Shown here: positions 6,814-15,108 of the stretch, piece by piece
Numbering within the stretch: the stretch's first letter is position 1
How the letters are laid out: every line of letters starts with the position of its first letter
Source: Aurantiacibacter luteus
GTDB taxonomy: Bacteria > Pseudomonadota > Alphaproteobacteria > Sphingomonadales > Sphingomonadaceae
Direction of reading: 5' to 3'
Length of the DNA: 64,000 nt
Assembly (NCBI RefSeq): GCF_001010945.1
Contig: NZ_LBHB01000001.1
Location: 248,001-312,000 of the forward strand
Made by a program: the position numbers and the translations under genes
Notes under the pieces: generated by a model
Told to the model about the DNA's origin: nothing
Seen by the model: the letters and a program-made list of their open reading frames with translations, nothing else
Database searches by the model: none

Positions 6814-9699
6814 TTGCGCGTCTTCCTCTCGTCCAGCCTCCTCGCCATTGCCGTTTCCCTCGTTCCGCTGTCGGCGCAGGCGCAGGATGCCGTGCCCGAC
6901 GGGCAGGAACCGCCAGCGCAGGACGGTGGCGCAACGCCGCCGCCTGCCGAAGATGAGGATGTCATCTACGTCTACGGCGCCGCTCTGCGCGGCCGCGTGG
7001 ACGCGGTGCAACCTCCGGTTCTCGAACTCGATGCCGAGGATATTGCCGCCTACGGCGCCGGCTCCATCGCCGAGCTGCTCGAGGCGCTCGGGCCGCAGAT
7101 CAGCAGCGGGCGCGGACGCGGTGGCGGGGGCGGTCCGATCATCCTCGTCAACGGCGTACGCATCTCCAGCTTCCGCGAGCTGCGCAGCTATCCGCCCGAG
7201 GCGATCGAGCGCACCGAGGTCTTCACCGAGGAGGTGGCCCAGCAATACGGCTACTCGCCCGACCAGCGGGTGGTGAACATCGTACTCAAAAGCAACTTCT
7301 CCAGCCGCGAGATCGAATTGGAATACGGCCAGCCCTTTGACGGCGGCTTTTCCACCCAACAGGTTGAGGGCACCTACCTGCGGCTCGCGGGTCAGAGCCG
7401 GCTGAACCTCAACCTCGAATGGCAGAATTCCAGCCCGCTGACCGAGGGGGATCGGGACATTTTGCAGGCGGACAGCCAGGCACCGCGCATCCCGGGCGAT
7501 CCCGATCCGGCCGATTTCCGCACGCTGGTGGCAGACACCGCCAGCCTCGAGGGCACGGTGGCGTGGAACACCACGCTGGGCGCAGGCACCTCGCTCGGCC
7601 TCAACGCCTCTGCCAGCCGCAACGACGGGCTGCGCTTGCAGGGCCTCGATTCCGTTCTGCTGACCGATGGCGCGGGCAACAGCGTGCTGCGCACTTTCAA
7701 CGTGGCCGATCCGCTGGCGGTCGACAGCCGCTCGACCAGCTATTCCGCGGGCGCGTCGCTCAACACCGACATCGGCGACTGGCAGATCACCGCCACTGCC
7801 GACGGCACCTACGGCACCAGCCGCACGCGCACGCAGGCGCGGCTCGACACGCTGGCGCTGGTAAACGCGGCGGCAGCGGGGCAGCTGGCGCTCGACGCCG
7901 ATCTCGGCCAGTTCGCCGATGCCGGTTTCGACGAGGCGGAGAGCGATACTTATCGCATCGAATCGCTCGTCACCGCGCGGACCAACCCCGTGCGTCTGCC
8001 GGCGGGCGACGTATCGCTGACGCTGGACGCAGGCTATACCGGCAACGGCATCGACAGCCGCGACACGCGCAATCCCCTCGTCGTGACGGAGCTCGACCGC
8101 ACGCGCTGGAGCGCGGGGGCCAACGCGTCCATCCCGCTCACCAGCCGCGACGAGGAGTTCCTCGGCGATGTGGGCAACCTGTCGCTGAACCTGCAGGCGG
8201 GCGTCGACCATCTGTCGGACTTCGGCACGCTGACCGACTGGTCCGCCGGCCTGACCTGGGGCGCGACCGACAAGCTGACCTTCACCGCCACCTACGTCGC
8301 GCGCGACAGCGCGCCCAGCCTGACCCAGCTCGGCGGCGCGCGCATCACCACGCCCAACGTGCCGATCTTCGACCTGACGCGCGGGGAGACGGTGCTGGTC
8401 GAGGTGACGAGCGGCGGCAATCCGTTCCTGCCCGCGCAATCGCAGAGCGACTGGAAGTTCGGCGTCAACTGGCAGCTGCCCTTCCTCGAAAATTCCAGCC
8501 TGCAGGTCGAATACTTCGACAATCATTCCGAAGACACGACCGAGAGCTTCCCGCTGCTCACCCCCGCCATTGAGGCGGCCTTTGCGGACCGGGTGACGCG
8601 CGATGCGACCGGGCGGCTGACCGCGCTCGACAGTAGCTTCGTGACCTTTGCCGAGCAGGACGTGCGTCGGCTCCAGGTCGGCCTCAACCTTTCGGGCGAG
8701 ATCGGCGCGGGCCGCGCGGCTGAAGCTGCGGCGCAGGGGCGCGGCGGACCGCCCGCGGCCGCGGCGCCCTCCGCTGCGCCAGCTCCCGCGGCCGGTGCAG
8801 GACAGCGTGGCCCCGGCGGCGGCGCAGGCGGCTTCGATCCCGCGCGCTTCCAGCAGATGCGTGCGCAGTTCTGCGAGGCCGAGCCGGCTGCCCTGCTCGA
8901 ATTGCTGAATGCCACGCTGGCCGCTTCGGCAGCGGGTGAGACACCGCCTAACGGCCCCGACGGCCAGCCGCTCGCCATTCCACCGCAGATGCTCCAGCGT
9001 CTCGCGGGCGAGGACGGGCGCATCGATCCCGAACGTTTCGCGCAAATCCGCGAGCGCGTGTGCAGCGCCGAGGCCGGCCAGTTCGCCGGACGCACCGGCG
9101 GGCAGGGCGGACCTCCGCCGGGTGCGGGCGCAGGCGGACCGGCCCGCGGTGGCGGAGGCGGCCGTGGCGGCCGTGGCGGTGGCGGGTTCGGGCGCTTCGG
9201 CGGCGGACCTCAGGACGGCACGGGGCGCTGGTTTGCGAACCTGCAATATACCTACGAGATCGAGAATACCGTCCTTATCGCCGATGGCCTGCCGCTGCTC
9301 GACCTGCTCGACGGCGACGCGCTCGGCGGATCGAGCCCGCGGCACACGATCAGCCTGCGAGGCGGCGTGTTCAAGGACGGCTTCGGCCTGTTCGCCTTCG
9401 GCAACTACCGCGGCGCCTCGCGCATCGACGGCTCGGGCGCGACGGGCAGCACGGACCTGCGCTTCGACGACTTCGCCACTCTCAGCTTCCGCGCCTTTGC
9501 CGATCTCGGCCAGCGCACCAGTCTCGTGGAGGCCGTGCCCTTCTTCGAGGGGACGCGCATCAGCGTGGGCGTGGACAACGTGTTCGACGCGCGCCAGCGG
9601 GTGACCGACAGCACCGGCGCGGTGCCGCTGCGCTACCAGCCGTTCCTGATTGATCCGGTCGGGCGGCGGTTCGAGATCGAGTTCAGGAAGCTGTTCTGA
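6814..9699 (+). CDS. TonB-dependent receptor with glycine/proline-rich insertion
   Basis: This is an outer-membrane receptor of about 961 residues. TTG at 6814 is favoured because AAGGG lies 7 bases upstream and a clean signal peptide follows (RVFLSSSLLAIAVSLVPLSAQA then QD); a GTG at 6778 is in frame but lacks a ribosome site. A TonB-box-like DVIYVYG precedes the plug (about 60-190), which contains GPIILVNGVRISSF. The C-terminal barrel is interrupted around residues 634-803 by Ala/Gly/Pro-rich sequence. That insertion holds two related helical segments, FDPARFQQMRAQFCEAEPA and IDPERFAQIRERVCSAEAG, each with one cysteine. The protein ends FEIEFRKLF. The substrate is unknown. Confidence 0.88.
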   Translation: MRVFLSSSLLAIAVSLVPLSAQAQDAVPDGQEPPAQDGGATPPPAEDEDVIYVYGAALRGRVDAVQPPVLELDAEDIAAYGAGSIAELLEALGPQISSGRGRGGGGGPIILVNGVRISSFRELRSYPPEAIERTEVFTEEVAQQYGYSPDQRVVNIVLKSNFSSREIELEYGQPFDGGFSTQQVEGTYLRLAGQSRLNLNLEWQNSSPLTEGDRDILQADSQAPRIPGDPDPADFRTLVADTASLEGTVAWNTTLGAGTSLGLNASASRNDGLRLQGLDSVLLTDGAGNSVLRTFNVADPLAVDSRSTSYSAGASLNTDIGDWQITATADGTYGTSRTRTQARLDTLALVNAAAAGQLALDADLGQFADAGFDEAESDTYRIESLVTARTNPVRLPAGDVSLTLDAGYTGNGIDSRDTRNPLVVTELDRTRWSAGANASIPLTSRDEEFLGDVGNLSLNLQAGVDHLSDFGTLTDWSAGLTWGATDKLTFTATYVARDSAPSLTQLGGARITTPNVPIFDLTRGETVLVEVTSGGNPFLPAQSQSDWKFGVNWQLPFLENSSLQVEYFDNHSEDTTESFPLLTPAIEAAFADRVTRDATGRLTALDSSFVTFAEQDVRRLQVGLNLSGEIGAGRAAEAAAQGRGGPPAAAAPSAAPAPAAGAGQRGPGGGAGGFDPARFQQMRAQFCEAEPAALLELLNATLAASAAGETPPNGPDGQPLAIPPQMLQRLAGEDGRIDPERFAQIRERVCSAEAGQFAGRTGGQGGPPPGAGAGGPARGGGGGRGGRGGGGFGRFGGGPQDGTGRWFANLQYTYEIENTVLIADGLPLLDLLDGDALGGSSPRHTISLRGGVFKDGFGLFAFGNYRGASRIDGSGATGSTDLRFDDFATLSFRAFADLGQRTSLVEAVPFFEGTRISVGVDNVFDARQRVTDSTGAVPLRYQPFLIDPVGRRFEIEFRKLF

Positions 9700-9703
9700 T
9701 CGC

Positions 9704-9723
9704 AAGCCCGCCTCCGCGGGCTT
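9704..9723 (+). terminator. rho-independent-like hairpin after the TonB receptor
   Basis: A perfect 8-base stem AAGCCCGC/GCGGGCTT with loop CTCC begins 4 bases after the receptor stop codon. The following sequence is only weakly T-rich (GTCCTCG), so it is a probable but imperfect intrinsic terminator. Confidence 0.6.
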
Positions 9724-9810
9724 GTCCTCGCTAGACGCACTTCGCTGCGCTGCGTGCCCGTTGCGGGCGGGCGGTCGCCATTGCGGGCCTGCGGTCCGTC
9801 ACGTGGTTGG

Positions 9811-10989
9811 CTACAGCGCCATACCGGCAGCATGGCCGCTCGCCCAGGCCCACTGGAAGTTGTAGCCGCCCAGCCAGCCGGTCACATCCACCGCCTCGCC
9901 GATGGCATAGAGGCCGGGCATCTTTCTGGCCTCCATCGTCTGCGAGCTGAGTTCGCCGGTGGCGATGCCGCCCACGGTCACCTCGGCCTTGGCGAAACCC
10001 TCCGTGCCGTTGGGGTGAAAGGTCCAGCCGCGCAGCCGCTCCTCCGCCGCGCGCAGGGCCTTGTCGGGCACATTGCCGAGATCGCCCGCGCAGCCGAGTT
10101 GCTCGGCGAGCACGTCGGCCAGCCGGTCGGGCAGCTCGCCGCGCAGGACGGTCCTTAGATGCTGTCCGGGTGCGCTGCGCTTGAGGTCCAGCAGCCAACC
10201 CGGCTGGAGGTCAGGCAGGAAGCGGATCGTCACCGGTTCCCCCGGACGCCAGTAGCTGGAGGCCTGCAGGATCGCCGGCCCGCTCATGCCGCGGTGGGTG
10301 AAGAGGGCGGCCTCGCGGAAGGTGGCCTTGCCAGCACGCGCCTCTACCTCCGCCGCCACCCCCGCGAGTTCCCGGAACAGCACCTCCTCGCCGCCCAGCG
10401 TCAGCGGAACGAGCGCGGGGCGCGGCTCGACCACCTTGAGGCCGAACTGGCGGGCGAGGGTGTAGGCAAAATCGCTCGCGCCCATCTTCGGGATGCTGGG
10501 CCCGCCGGTGGCGATGACGAGCTGCGGCGCGGTGAAGCGGTCGTGCTGGGTGGCCACGGTGAAAGCCGCGCCGTCATGGGCGACCTCGCTCACCTCCTCG
10601 CGGCACCTGGTGACGACCTCGCCCGGGCCCGCCGCGCATTCGGCCAGCAGCATGTCGACGATCTGTCGCGCACTGCCGTCGCAGAACAGCTGGCCCAGCG
10701 TCTTCTCGTGCCAGGCGATGCCGTGCTTATCGACCAGCGCGATGAAGTCGGCGGATGTGTAACGGGCGAGCGCGCTCTTGGCGAAATGCGGGTTGGCGCT
10801 GAGGTAGTTCGCCGGGCCGGCGCCGAGGTTGGTGAAATTGCACCGCCCGCCGCCGGAGATGAGGATCTTCTTGCCGACTTTCTCGGCCCGCTCGAGCACC
10901 AGAACGCGCCGCCCGCGCTGGCCGGCGATGGCGGCGCAGAACAGGCCCGCGGCCCCTCCGCCGAGGATGATGGCATCGTATTCGCGCAT
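9811..10989 (-). CDS. NAD(P)/FAD-dependent oxidoreductase, BaiN/HI0933 family
   Basis: The 392-residue flavoprotein has an N-terminal FAD-binding Rossmann motif IILGGGAAGLFCA (residues 7-19) and the family signature KKILISGGGRCNFTN near 39-53. The C-terminal GEAVDVTGWLGGYNFQWAWASG is also typical of the HI0933/YhiN/BaiN group. Characterised relatives reduce bile-acid or steroid-like enoyl substrates, but most bacterial members have no known substrate, so none is assigned. It stands alone on the minus strand, converging with the TonB receptor and divergent from uvrC. Confidence 0.9.
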   Translation of the reverse strand: MREYDAIILGGGAAGLFCAAIAGQRGRRVLVLERAEKVGKKILISGGGRCNFTNLGAGPANYLSANPHFAKSALARYTSADFIALVDKHGIAWHEKTLGQLFCDGSARQIVDMLLAECAAGPGEVVTRCREEVSEVAHDGAAFTVATQHDRFTAPQLVIATGGPSIPKMGASDFAYTLARQFGLKVVEPRPALVPLTLGGEEVLFRELAGVAAEVEARAGKATFREAALFTHRGMSGPAILQASSYWRPGEPVTIRFLPDLQPGWLLDLKRSAPGQHLRTVLRGELPDRLADVLAEQLGCAGDLGNVPDKALRAAEERLRGWTFHPNGTEGFAKAEVTVGGIATGELSSQTMEARKMPGLYAIGEAVDVTGWLGGYNFQWAWASGHAAGMAL

Positions 10990-11020
10990 GGTCTTGCGCC
11001 TAGTCGCTGGTGTGGCGATT

Positions 11021-11102
11021 GCCCACCCCCGGCCCCTCCCGCAAGCGGGAGGGGAGCGAGACTTGCCAAGCCGAAGGCGAGGTTAGTCGCAGCGGGGTGG
11101 GC
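11021..11102. repeat. nested intergenic inverted repeat upstream of uvrC
   Basis: Outer arms GCCCACCCC (11021-11029) and GGGGTGGGC (11094-11102) enclose a perfect 10-base hairpin, CCCCTCCCGC-AA-GCGGGAGGGG (11033-11054). The nested palindromes lie in the space between divergent genes and look like an interspersed repeat of the kind common in sphingomonad genomes. Only one copy is visible here. Confidence 0.7.
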
Positions 11103-11154
11103 AAGTCTTTGGCCTCGCTTGGCAACGGCCCGCCCGAATCCTATCTCGTGCGCC

Positions 11155-13113
11155 ATGAGCCGCGCCGAAGCAGGATCCCCGCCCGACCCAAGGGGCAAGG
11201 AACGCTTCAACGAGGAGCGCGCCGCCTACACCGTCAAGGGCGGCGGCGACAAAGGCGCGCAGCCCGATCTCGAGACGGGCGTAAAGGCCATCCGCGAGAC
11301 CGTCCGCACTCTGAAGCCCAAGCCCGGCGTCTACCGCATGCTCGATGCGCGCGGCGACGTGCTCTACGTCGGCAAGGCGCGCAGCCTGAAAGCGCGGGTG
11401 GCGAACTACACGCAGGTCAAGGCGCTCTCCAACCGGCTGAAGCGGATGGTCAGCCAGTGCCGCAGCATGGAGATCGTCACCACCAACTCCGAGGCCGAGG
11501 CGCTGCTGCTGGAAGCGCAGTTCATCAAGCGCTTTCGCCCGCCTTACAACGTGCTGCTGCGCGACGATAAGAGCTTCCCCTTCATCCTCCTGCGCGAAGG
11601 GCACGACTACCCGCGCATCCAGAAGCATCGCGGGGCGCGGCGTGCCAAGGGAAGCTACTACGGCCCATTCGCAAGTGCGGGGTCGGTCAACACCACAATC
11701 AACGCGCTGCAAAAGCTGTTCCTGCTCAGGAGCTGCACCGACAGCTTCTTCGCCCGCCGCGACCGGCCGTGCCTGCTCTATCAGATCAAGCGCTGCTCCG
11801 CCCCCTGCGTCGGCCGCATCGACAAGGCCGGCTACGACGCGCTGATCCGCGAGGCGAAGGACTTCCTCGGCGGCAAGTCGGGTGCGGTGCAGGCGCGGAT
11901 CGAGAGCCAGATGGCCGAGGCCGCCGCAAATCTCGATTTCGAGACCGCTGCCTTGCTGCGCGACCGGCTGCGCGCGGCGACCTTCATCCAGGGCAGCCAG
12001 GCGGTGAATGCCGACGGAGTGGGCGATGCCGACGTCTTCGCGCTCCACGCCAAGGGCGGGCAGATCGCCGTGCAGGGGTTCTTCGTGCGCGGCGGGCAGA
12101 ACTGGGGCCACCGCGCCTTCTTCCCCAAGAACACCGGCGAGCTGGACGAGGCCGAGGTGCTGGCCGACGTGCTGCTGCAATTCTACGAGGAAGTGCCGCC
12201 CCCGCGCCACATCCTCGTCGACCGCGAATTGCCCGAGCAGGAGTTGCTCGAGGAAGCCTTCTGCCAGCTGGCCGAGCGGCGCGTCGTCATTTCCACCCCG
12301 CAGCGCGGCGAGCGGCGTAGGCTGATGGAGCAGGCCAAGCGCAACGCGGTGGAGGCGCTCGACCGGCGGCTGGCGGAGAGCGGCACGCAGGCGAAGATCA
12401 TGCGCGAGATGGCCGACTTCCTCGAACTGGCGGAGGTGCCGCAGCGCATCGAAATCTACGACAACAGCCACATCCAGGGCGACAAGGCACTGGGCGCCAT
12501 GGTGGTCGCGGGGCCCGAGGGCTACATCAAGAACCAGTACCGCAAGTTCAATATCAAGTCCGCGCAGACCAATGACGATTTCGGCATGATGCGCGAGGTG
12601 ATGAGCCGCCGCTTTACCCGGGCCATGAACGAGGACCCGGACCGCGAGAAGGCGGGCGTCTGGCCGGACCTGGTGCTGATCGACGGCGGCAAGGGACAGA
12701 TGTCGAGCGTGCGCGACACGCTGGAGGAGCTTGGCATCGAGGACGTGCCGCTGATCGCCATCGCCAAGGGCCCGCATCACGGGCGCGAGGGGCGCGAGGT
12801 GTTCCACTTCCCCGACGGGCGGGAGAAGACGCTGCCGGTCAACAGCCCCGTGCTGTTCTACCTCCAGCGTCTACGCGACGAGGTCCACCGCTTCGCTATC
12901 GGCGCCCACCGCGCCAAGCGCAGCCGCGCCATCACCGCCTCACCGCTGGACGAGATCCCGGGCATCGGCCCGGCGAGAAAGCGCGCGCTGCTCCTGCATT
13001 TCGGCACCGCAAGCAAGGTCCGCGCCGCCGCGCTCGAGGACCTGAAGCGCGTGCCGGGCGTCAGCGAGAGCGTGGCGCAGAAGGTATACGACTTCTACCA
13101 CGCTGGCGGGTGA
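11155..13113 (+). CDS. uvrC: excinuclease ABC subunit C
   Basis: UvrC makes both incisions around bulky DNA lesions during nucleotide excision repair with UvrA/UvrB. The 652-residue product has a GIY-YIG nuclease domain (GVYRMLD and LYVGKA, about residues 58-76), a central UvrB-interacting UVR segment (about 245-280), the UvrC RNase H-like domain with EIYDNSH and VLIDGGKGQ, and C-terminal helix-hairpin-helix motifs (IPGIGPARKRALL). ATG 11155 begins MSRAEAGSPPDP; longer in-frame extensions run through the intergenic repeat and are rejected. Confidence 0.97.
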   Translation: MSRAEAGSPPDPRGKERFNEERAAYTVKGGGDKGAQPDLETGVKAIRETVRTLKPKPGVYRMLDARGDVLYVGKARSLKARVANYTQVKALSNRLKRMVSQCRSMEIVTTNSEAEALLLEAQFIKRFRPPYNVLLRDDKSFPFILLREGHDYPRIQKHRGARRAKGSYYGPFASAGSVNTTINALQKLFLLRSCTDSFFARRDRPCLLYQIKRCSAPCVGRIDKAGYDALIREAKDFLGGKSGAVQARIESQMAEAAANLDFETAALLRDRLRAATFIQGSQAVNADGVGDADVFALHAKGGQIAVQGFFVRGGQNWGHRAFFPKNTGELDEAEVLADVLLQFYEEVPPPRHILVDRELPEQELLEEAFCQLAERRVVISTPQRGERRRLMEQAKRNAVEALDRRLAESGTQAKIMREMADFLELAEVPQRIEIYDNSHIQGDKALGAMVVAGPEGYIKNQYRKFNIKSAQTNDDFGMMREVMSRRFTRAMNEDPDREKAGVWPDLVLIDGGKGQMSSVRDTLEELGIEDVPLIAIAKGPHHGREGREVFHFPDGREKTLPVNSPVLFYLQRLRDEVHRFAIGAHRAKRSRAITASPLDEIPGIGPARKRALLLHFGTASKVRAAALEDLKRVPGVSESVAQKVYDFYHAGG

Positions 13114-13116
13114 GCC

Positions 13117-13659
13117 TCAGCCGTCGCGAATGAAGCGGAAATCGGTGACGCCCGAGGCCAAACGATGCTCGCCTGCCGCGATCAGCCCCTGCGGCTGACC
13201 CCGCTCGAAAGGGCGCACACCATGCTCGCCCATGACGGGGTGAACGGTCAGGCGCAGCTCGTCGAGCAGGCCCCAGTCAGCGAACTGGGCGATGATCGAG
13301 GGACTGCCTAGAATAAGCGCCTTGCCGCGTTCCGCCAGCTCCGCGGCGCTGTCGGCATTGAGGGCGTCAAGTATCTCGGTGCCTTGCCAGTCGCTCCCAA
13401 TCATGCCGTGCGACACGATCGTGCGCGGGGTTTGGTCGATGGCACGGCCGAGCCGCTGTTCGGCCTCGGACAGCGAGGAGTCGCGCGCCGCGGCGGGCCA
13501 ATGGGCGACGAACAGATCGTAGGTCGTGCGGCCCAGCACCACGCGGTCGTGCGCGTCGATCAGGTCGGCGGCGAAGTGCATGAACTCGTCGTCCGCCACC
13601 ACGGCATCGTGGCGGCAGAAGCCGTCCGGCGTGGTGTTGAGCTGAGCGGTGACGGGCAC
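13117..13659 (-). CDS. RibD C-terminal/dihydrofolate reductase-like protein
   Basis: The 180-residue protein has the DHFR/RibD-C fold hallmarks: an N-terminal TPDGFC strand, DRVVLGRTTYDLF near 38-50, and the nucleotide-loop-like KALILGSPSIIAQF near 112-125. This family covers NADPH-dependent reductases of pterin or pyrimidine type, but the stand-alone bacterial members have no assigned substrate. It lies 3 bases behind the CDGSH gene and is probably the last gene of an EcsC-CDGSH-reductase operon. It converges on uvrC with 3 bases between. Confidence 0.8.
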   Translation of the reverse strand: MPVTAQLNTTPDGFCRHDAVVADDEFMHFAADLIDAHDRVVLGRTTYDLFVAHWPAAARDSSLSEAEQRLGRAIDQTPRTIVSHGMIGSDWQGTEILDALNADSAAELAERGKALILGSPSIIAQFADWGLLDELRLTVHPVMGEHGVRPFERGQPQGLIAAGEHRLASGVTDFRFIRDG

Positions 13660-13662
13660 GGC

Positions 13663-14346
13663 CTATTCCCTGTCTGACCAGCCGATCTTGACGTGGGTGC
13701 CGTCGCAGAAGGGCTTGTTGCCGCTCTGCCCGCAGCGGCACAGGGCCATGCGGTTGCGCCGCTCGTAATCCTTGCCGTGGGCCGAGACGACGCGGATACC
13801 GCCCTCGACGTAGAGCGGGCCGGAGCAGTCTTCCGCCGGGTCCTGCGTGGTCGAGATCCATTGTTCGCGCTTGGCGAGGACGGGCTCGCCGGTTTCGTTG
13901 TCTATCACCACGAGGCGGCCGGAGACGCAGTTCTTCACCTGGTCGAGCAGGATGGCGGCGTGTTCGGGGTCGTCCGACTGCTTTACCTCCTTCCACGCGG
14001 TGTCGTAGGTGTCGCAGAAGCGGGCGAGGGCGCAGAGGTCTTCCTGGTCCATCAGCGTATAGCGCGGCCCATCGATGCGCTTGGCCTGCTCGGCGTAGGG
14101 CGCGCGGTCCGCGACCTCGGTGCCGTCGAAGCCCTGCTTGTGACTGTTGTCGCAGAAGGGCTTGTTGCCGCTCTTGCCGCAGCGGCAGAGGTAATAGGTG
14201 GTCTTGTCCGCGTGGTCGCCGGTCTTCAGCCAGTCCTTGCTCTCGCCCGCCTCGTTGACGGCGATGCTTTGCTCGACGAGCGGCACGCCGCCCTTGACCT
14301 CGTAGGGGCCGTCCTCGGTGACGGTGATGCGGCGTTCGTCGCTCAT
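13663..14346 (-). CDS. CDGSH iron-sulfur domain protein with two CDGSH motifs
   Basis: The 227-residue protein carries two CDGSH-type 2Fe-2S sites. CRCGKSGNKPFCDNSH is at about 54-69, with N where the motif usually has G, and CRCGQSGNKPFCDGTH is at 203-218. Between them lies a Cys-containing segment (DLCALARFCDT, KNCVSGRLVV) resembling the Fer4_19-like region often fused to CDGSH domains. Such proteins are thought to carry electrons or sense redox state in the cytoplasm. The start overlaps the upstream EcsC gene by 4 bases. Confidence 0.88.
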   Translation of the reverse strand: MSDERRITVTEDGPYEVKGGVPLVEQSIAVNEAGESKDWLKTGDHADKTTYYLCRCGKSGNKPFCDNSHKQGFDGTEVADRAPYAEQAKRIDGPRYTLMDQEDLCALARFCDTYDTAWKEVKQSDDPEHAAILLDQVKNCVSGRLVVIDNETGEPVLAKREQWISTTQDPAEDCSGPLYVEGGIRVVSAHGKDYERRNRMALCRCGQSGNKPFCDGTHVKIGWSDRE

Positions 14347-15074
14347 GCTCTGGTACCCTGCGCGCGCAAACGCCGTTCCTGGAAGGCGAAGCGCGCGGCC
14401 TCGCCCACGTCGCCCTGGAAGCTGGCGTTGACCACGCCGCCCACGGCGCTGCCGACGACCGGCACGATCATGCCCGCCCGGCTGCGGAAGCTGGCAAAGG
14501 CGATGGCGCGGCTGACGCGCTCCACCGCCTGGTCGACGGCGGGGACGATGGAATCGTGCGCATTCTCGACCAGCTCGCCGTCCGGCCCGATGGCGGCCTC
14601 CAGCGCGGCGATGCGCTCGCGACGAATGTCGACATCGTCGATGGCGGACAGCTCGAGGATTTGCAGCCGGAACAGCTTTTCCAGCGGTCCGTCGCCCGCG
14701 TAGCCGTAGGCGCGGCCGGTGTCGCGGATCGTGCGCAGCGCAATGGCGATGGTGGCGGGAATGTCGAGGCTCATGGTGACAAGGCCGCCGAAACCCGCCG
14801 CCATGCCGGTGGTGGCGCTGATGCCGCGCGCCGCCTTCGACACCTTCTTCGAGGCGGCGCGGGCGGCGGCAATGTCATGCGGGTGGTGGCTGAACCTGAC
14901 GAGCTGCGGCGCGCCCACGGCGGCGTCCACGCCCTTCAGCACGGCCTCGACGACGCCCTTGGGCACGACTGAGGCGATGGCCTTGCCGAAGGGGTTGGTC
15001 AGCCGCTCGATCCCGCGGCCCAGCCACGAGGGCTTGCTCCGGCGGTAGTCCGCCTGCTGCTTTTCGAAGTCCAT
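14343..15074 (-). CDS. EcsC family protein
   Basis: The 243-residue protein matches the EcsC family: an Ala/Gly-rich central region with helices that may associate with membrane (MAAGFGGLVTMSLDIPATIAIALRTI) and the conserved AYGYAGD near residue 125. The name comes from a gene next to an ABC transporter in Bacillus, but the function of the family is not established. It is translationally coupled to the CDGSH gene. Confidence 0.82.
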   Translation of the reverse strand: MDFEKQQADYRRSKPSWLGRGIERLTNPFGKAIASVVPKGVVEAVLKGVDAAVGAPQLVRFSHHPHDIAAARAASKKVSKAARGISATTGMAAGFGGLVTMSLDIPATIAIALRTIRDTGRAYGYAGDGPLEKLFRLQILELSAIDDVDIRRERIAALEAAIGPDGELVENAHDSIVPAVDQAVERVSRAIAFASFRSRAGMIVPVVGSAVGGVVNASFQGDVGEAARFAFQERRLRAQGTRA

Positions 15075-15108
15075 GCCCTGCCGAACGCGGCGCGCGGGCG
15101 GCTGGTTC

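Noticed and set aside
6580-9705. Open frame of 1041 codons on the minus strand opposite the TonB receptor
   Set aside because: It is low-complexity Arg/Ala/Gly-rich sequence with no recognisable motif, created by GC-rich codon bias opposite a clearly real gene with a signal peptide and barrel.
10159-11154. N-terminal extension of uvrC
   Set aside because: The extension runs antisense to the BaiN-type gene and through the intergenic palindrome; MSRAEAG at 11155 with the GIY-YIG domain at the normal distance fits UvrC.
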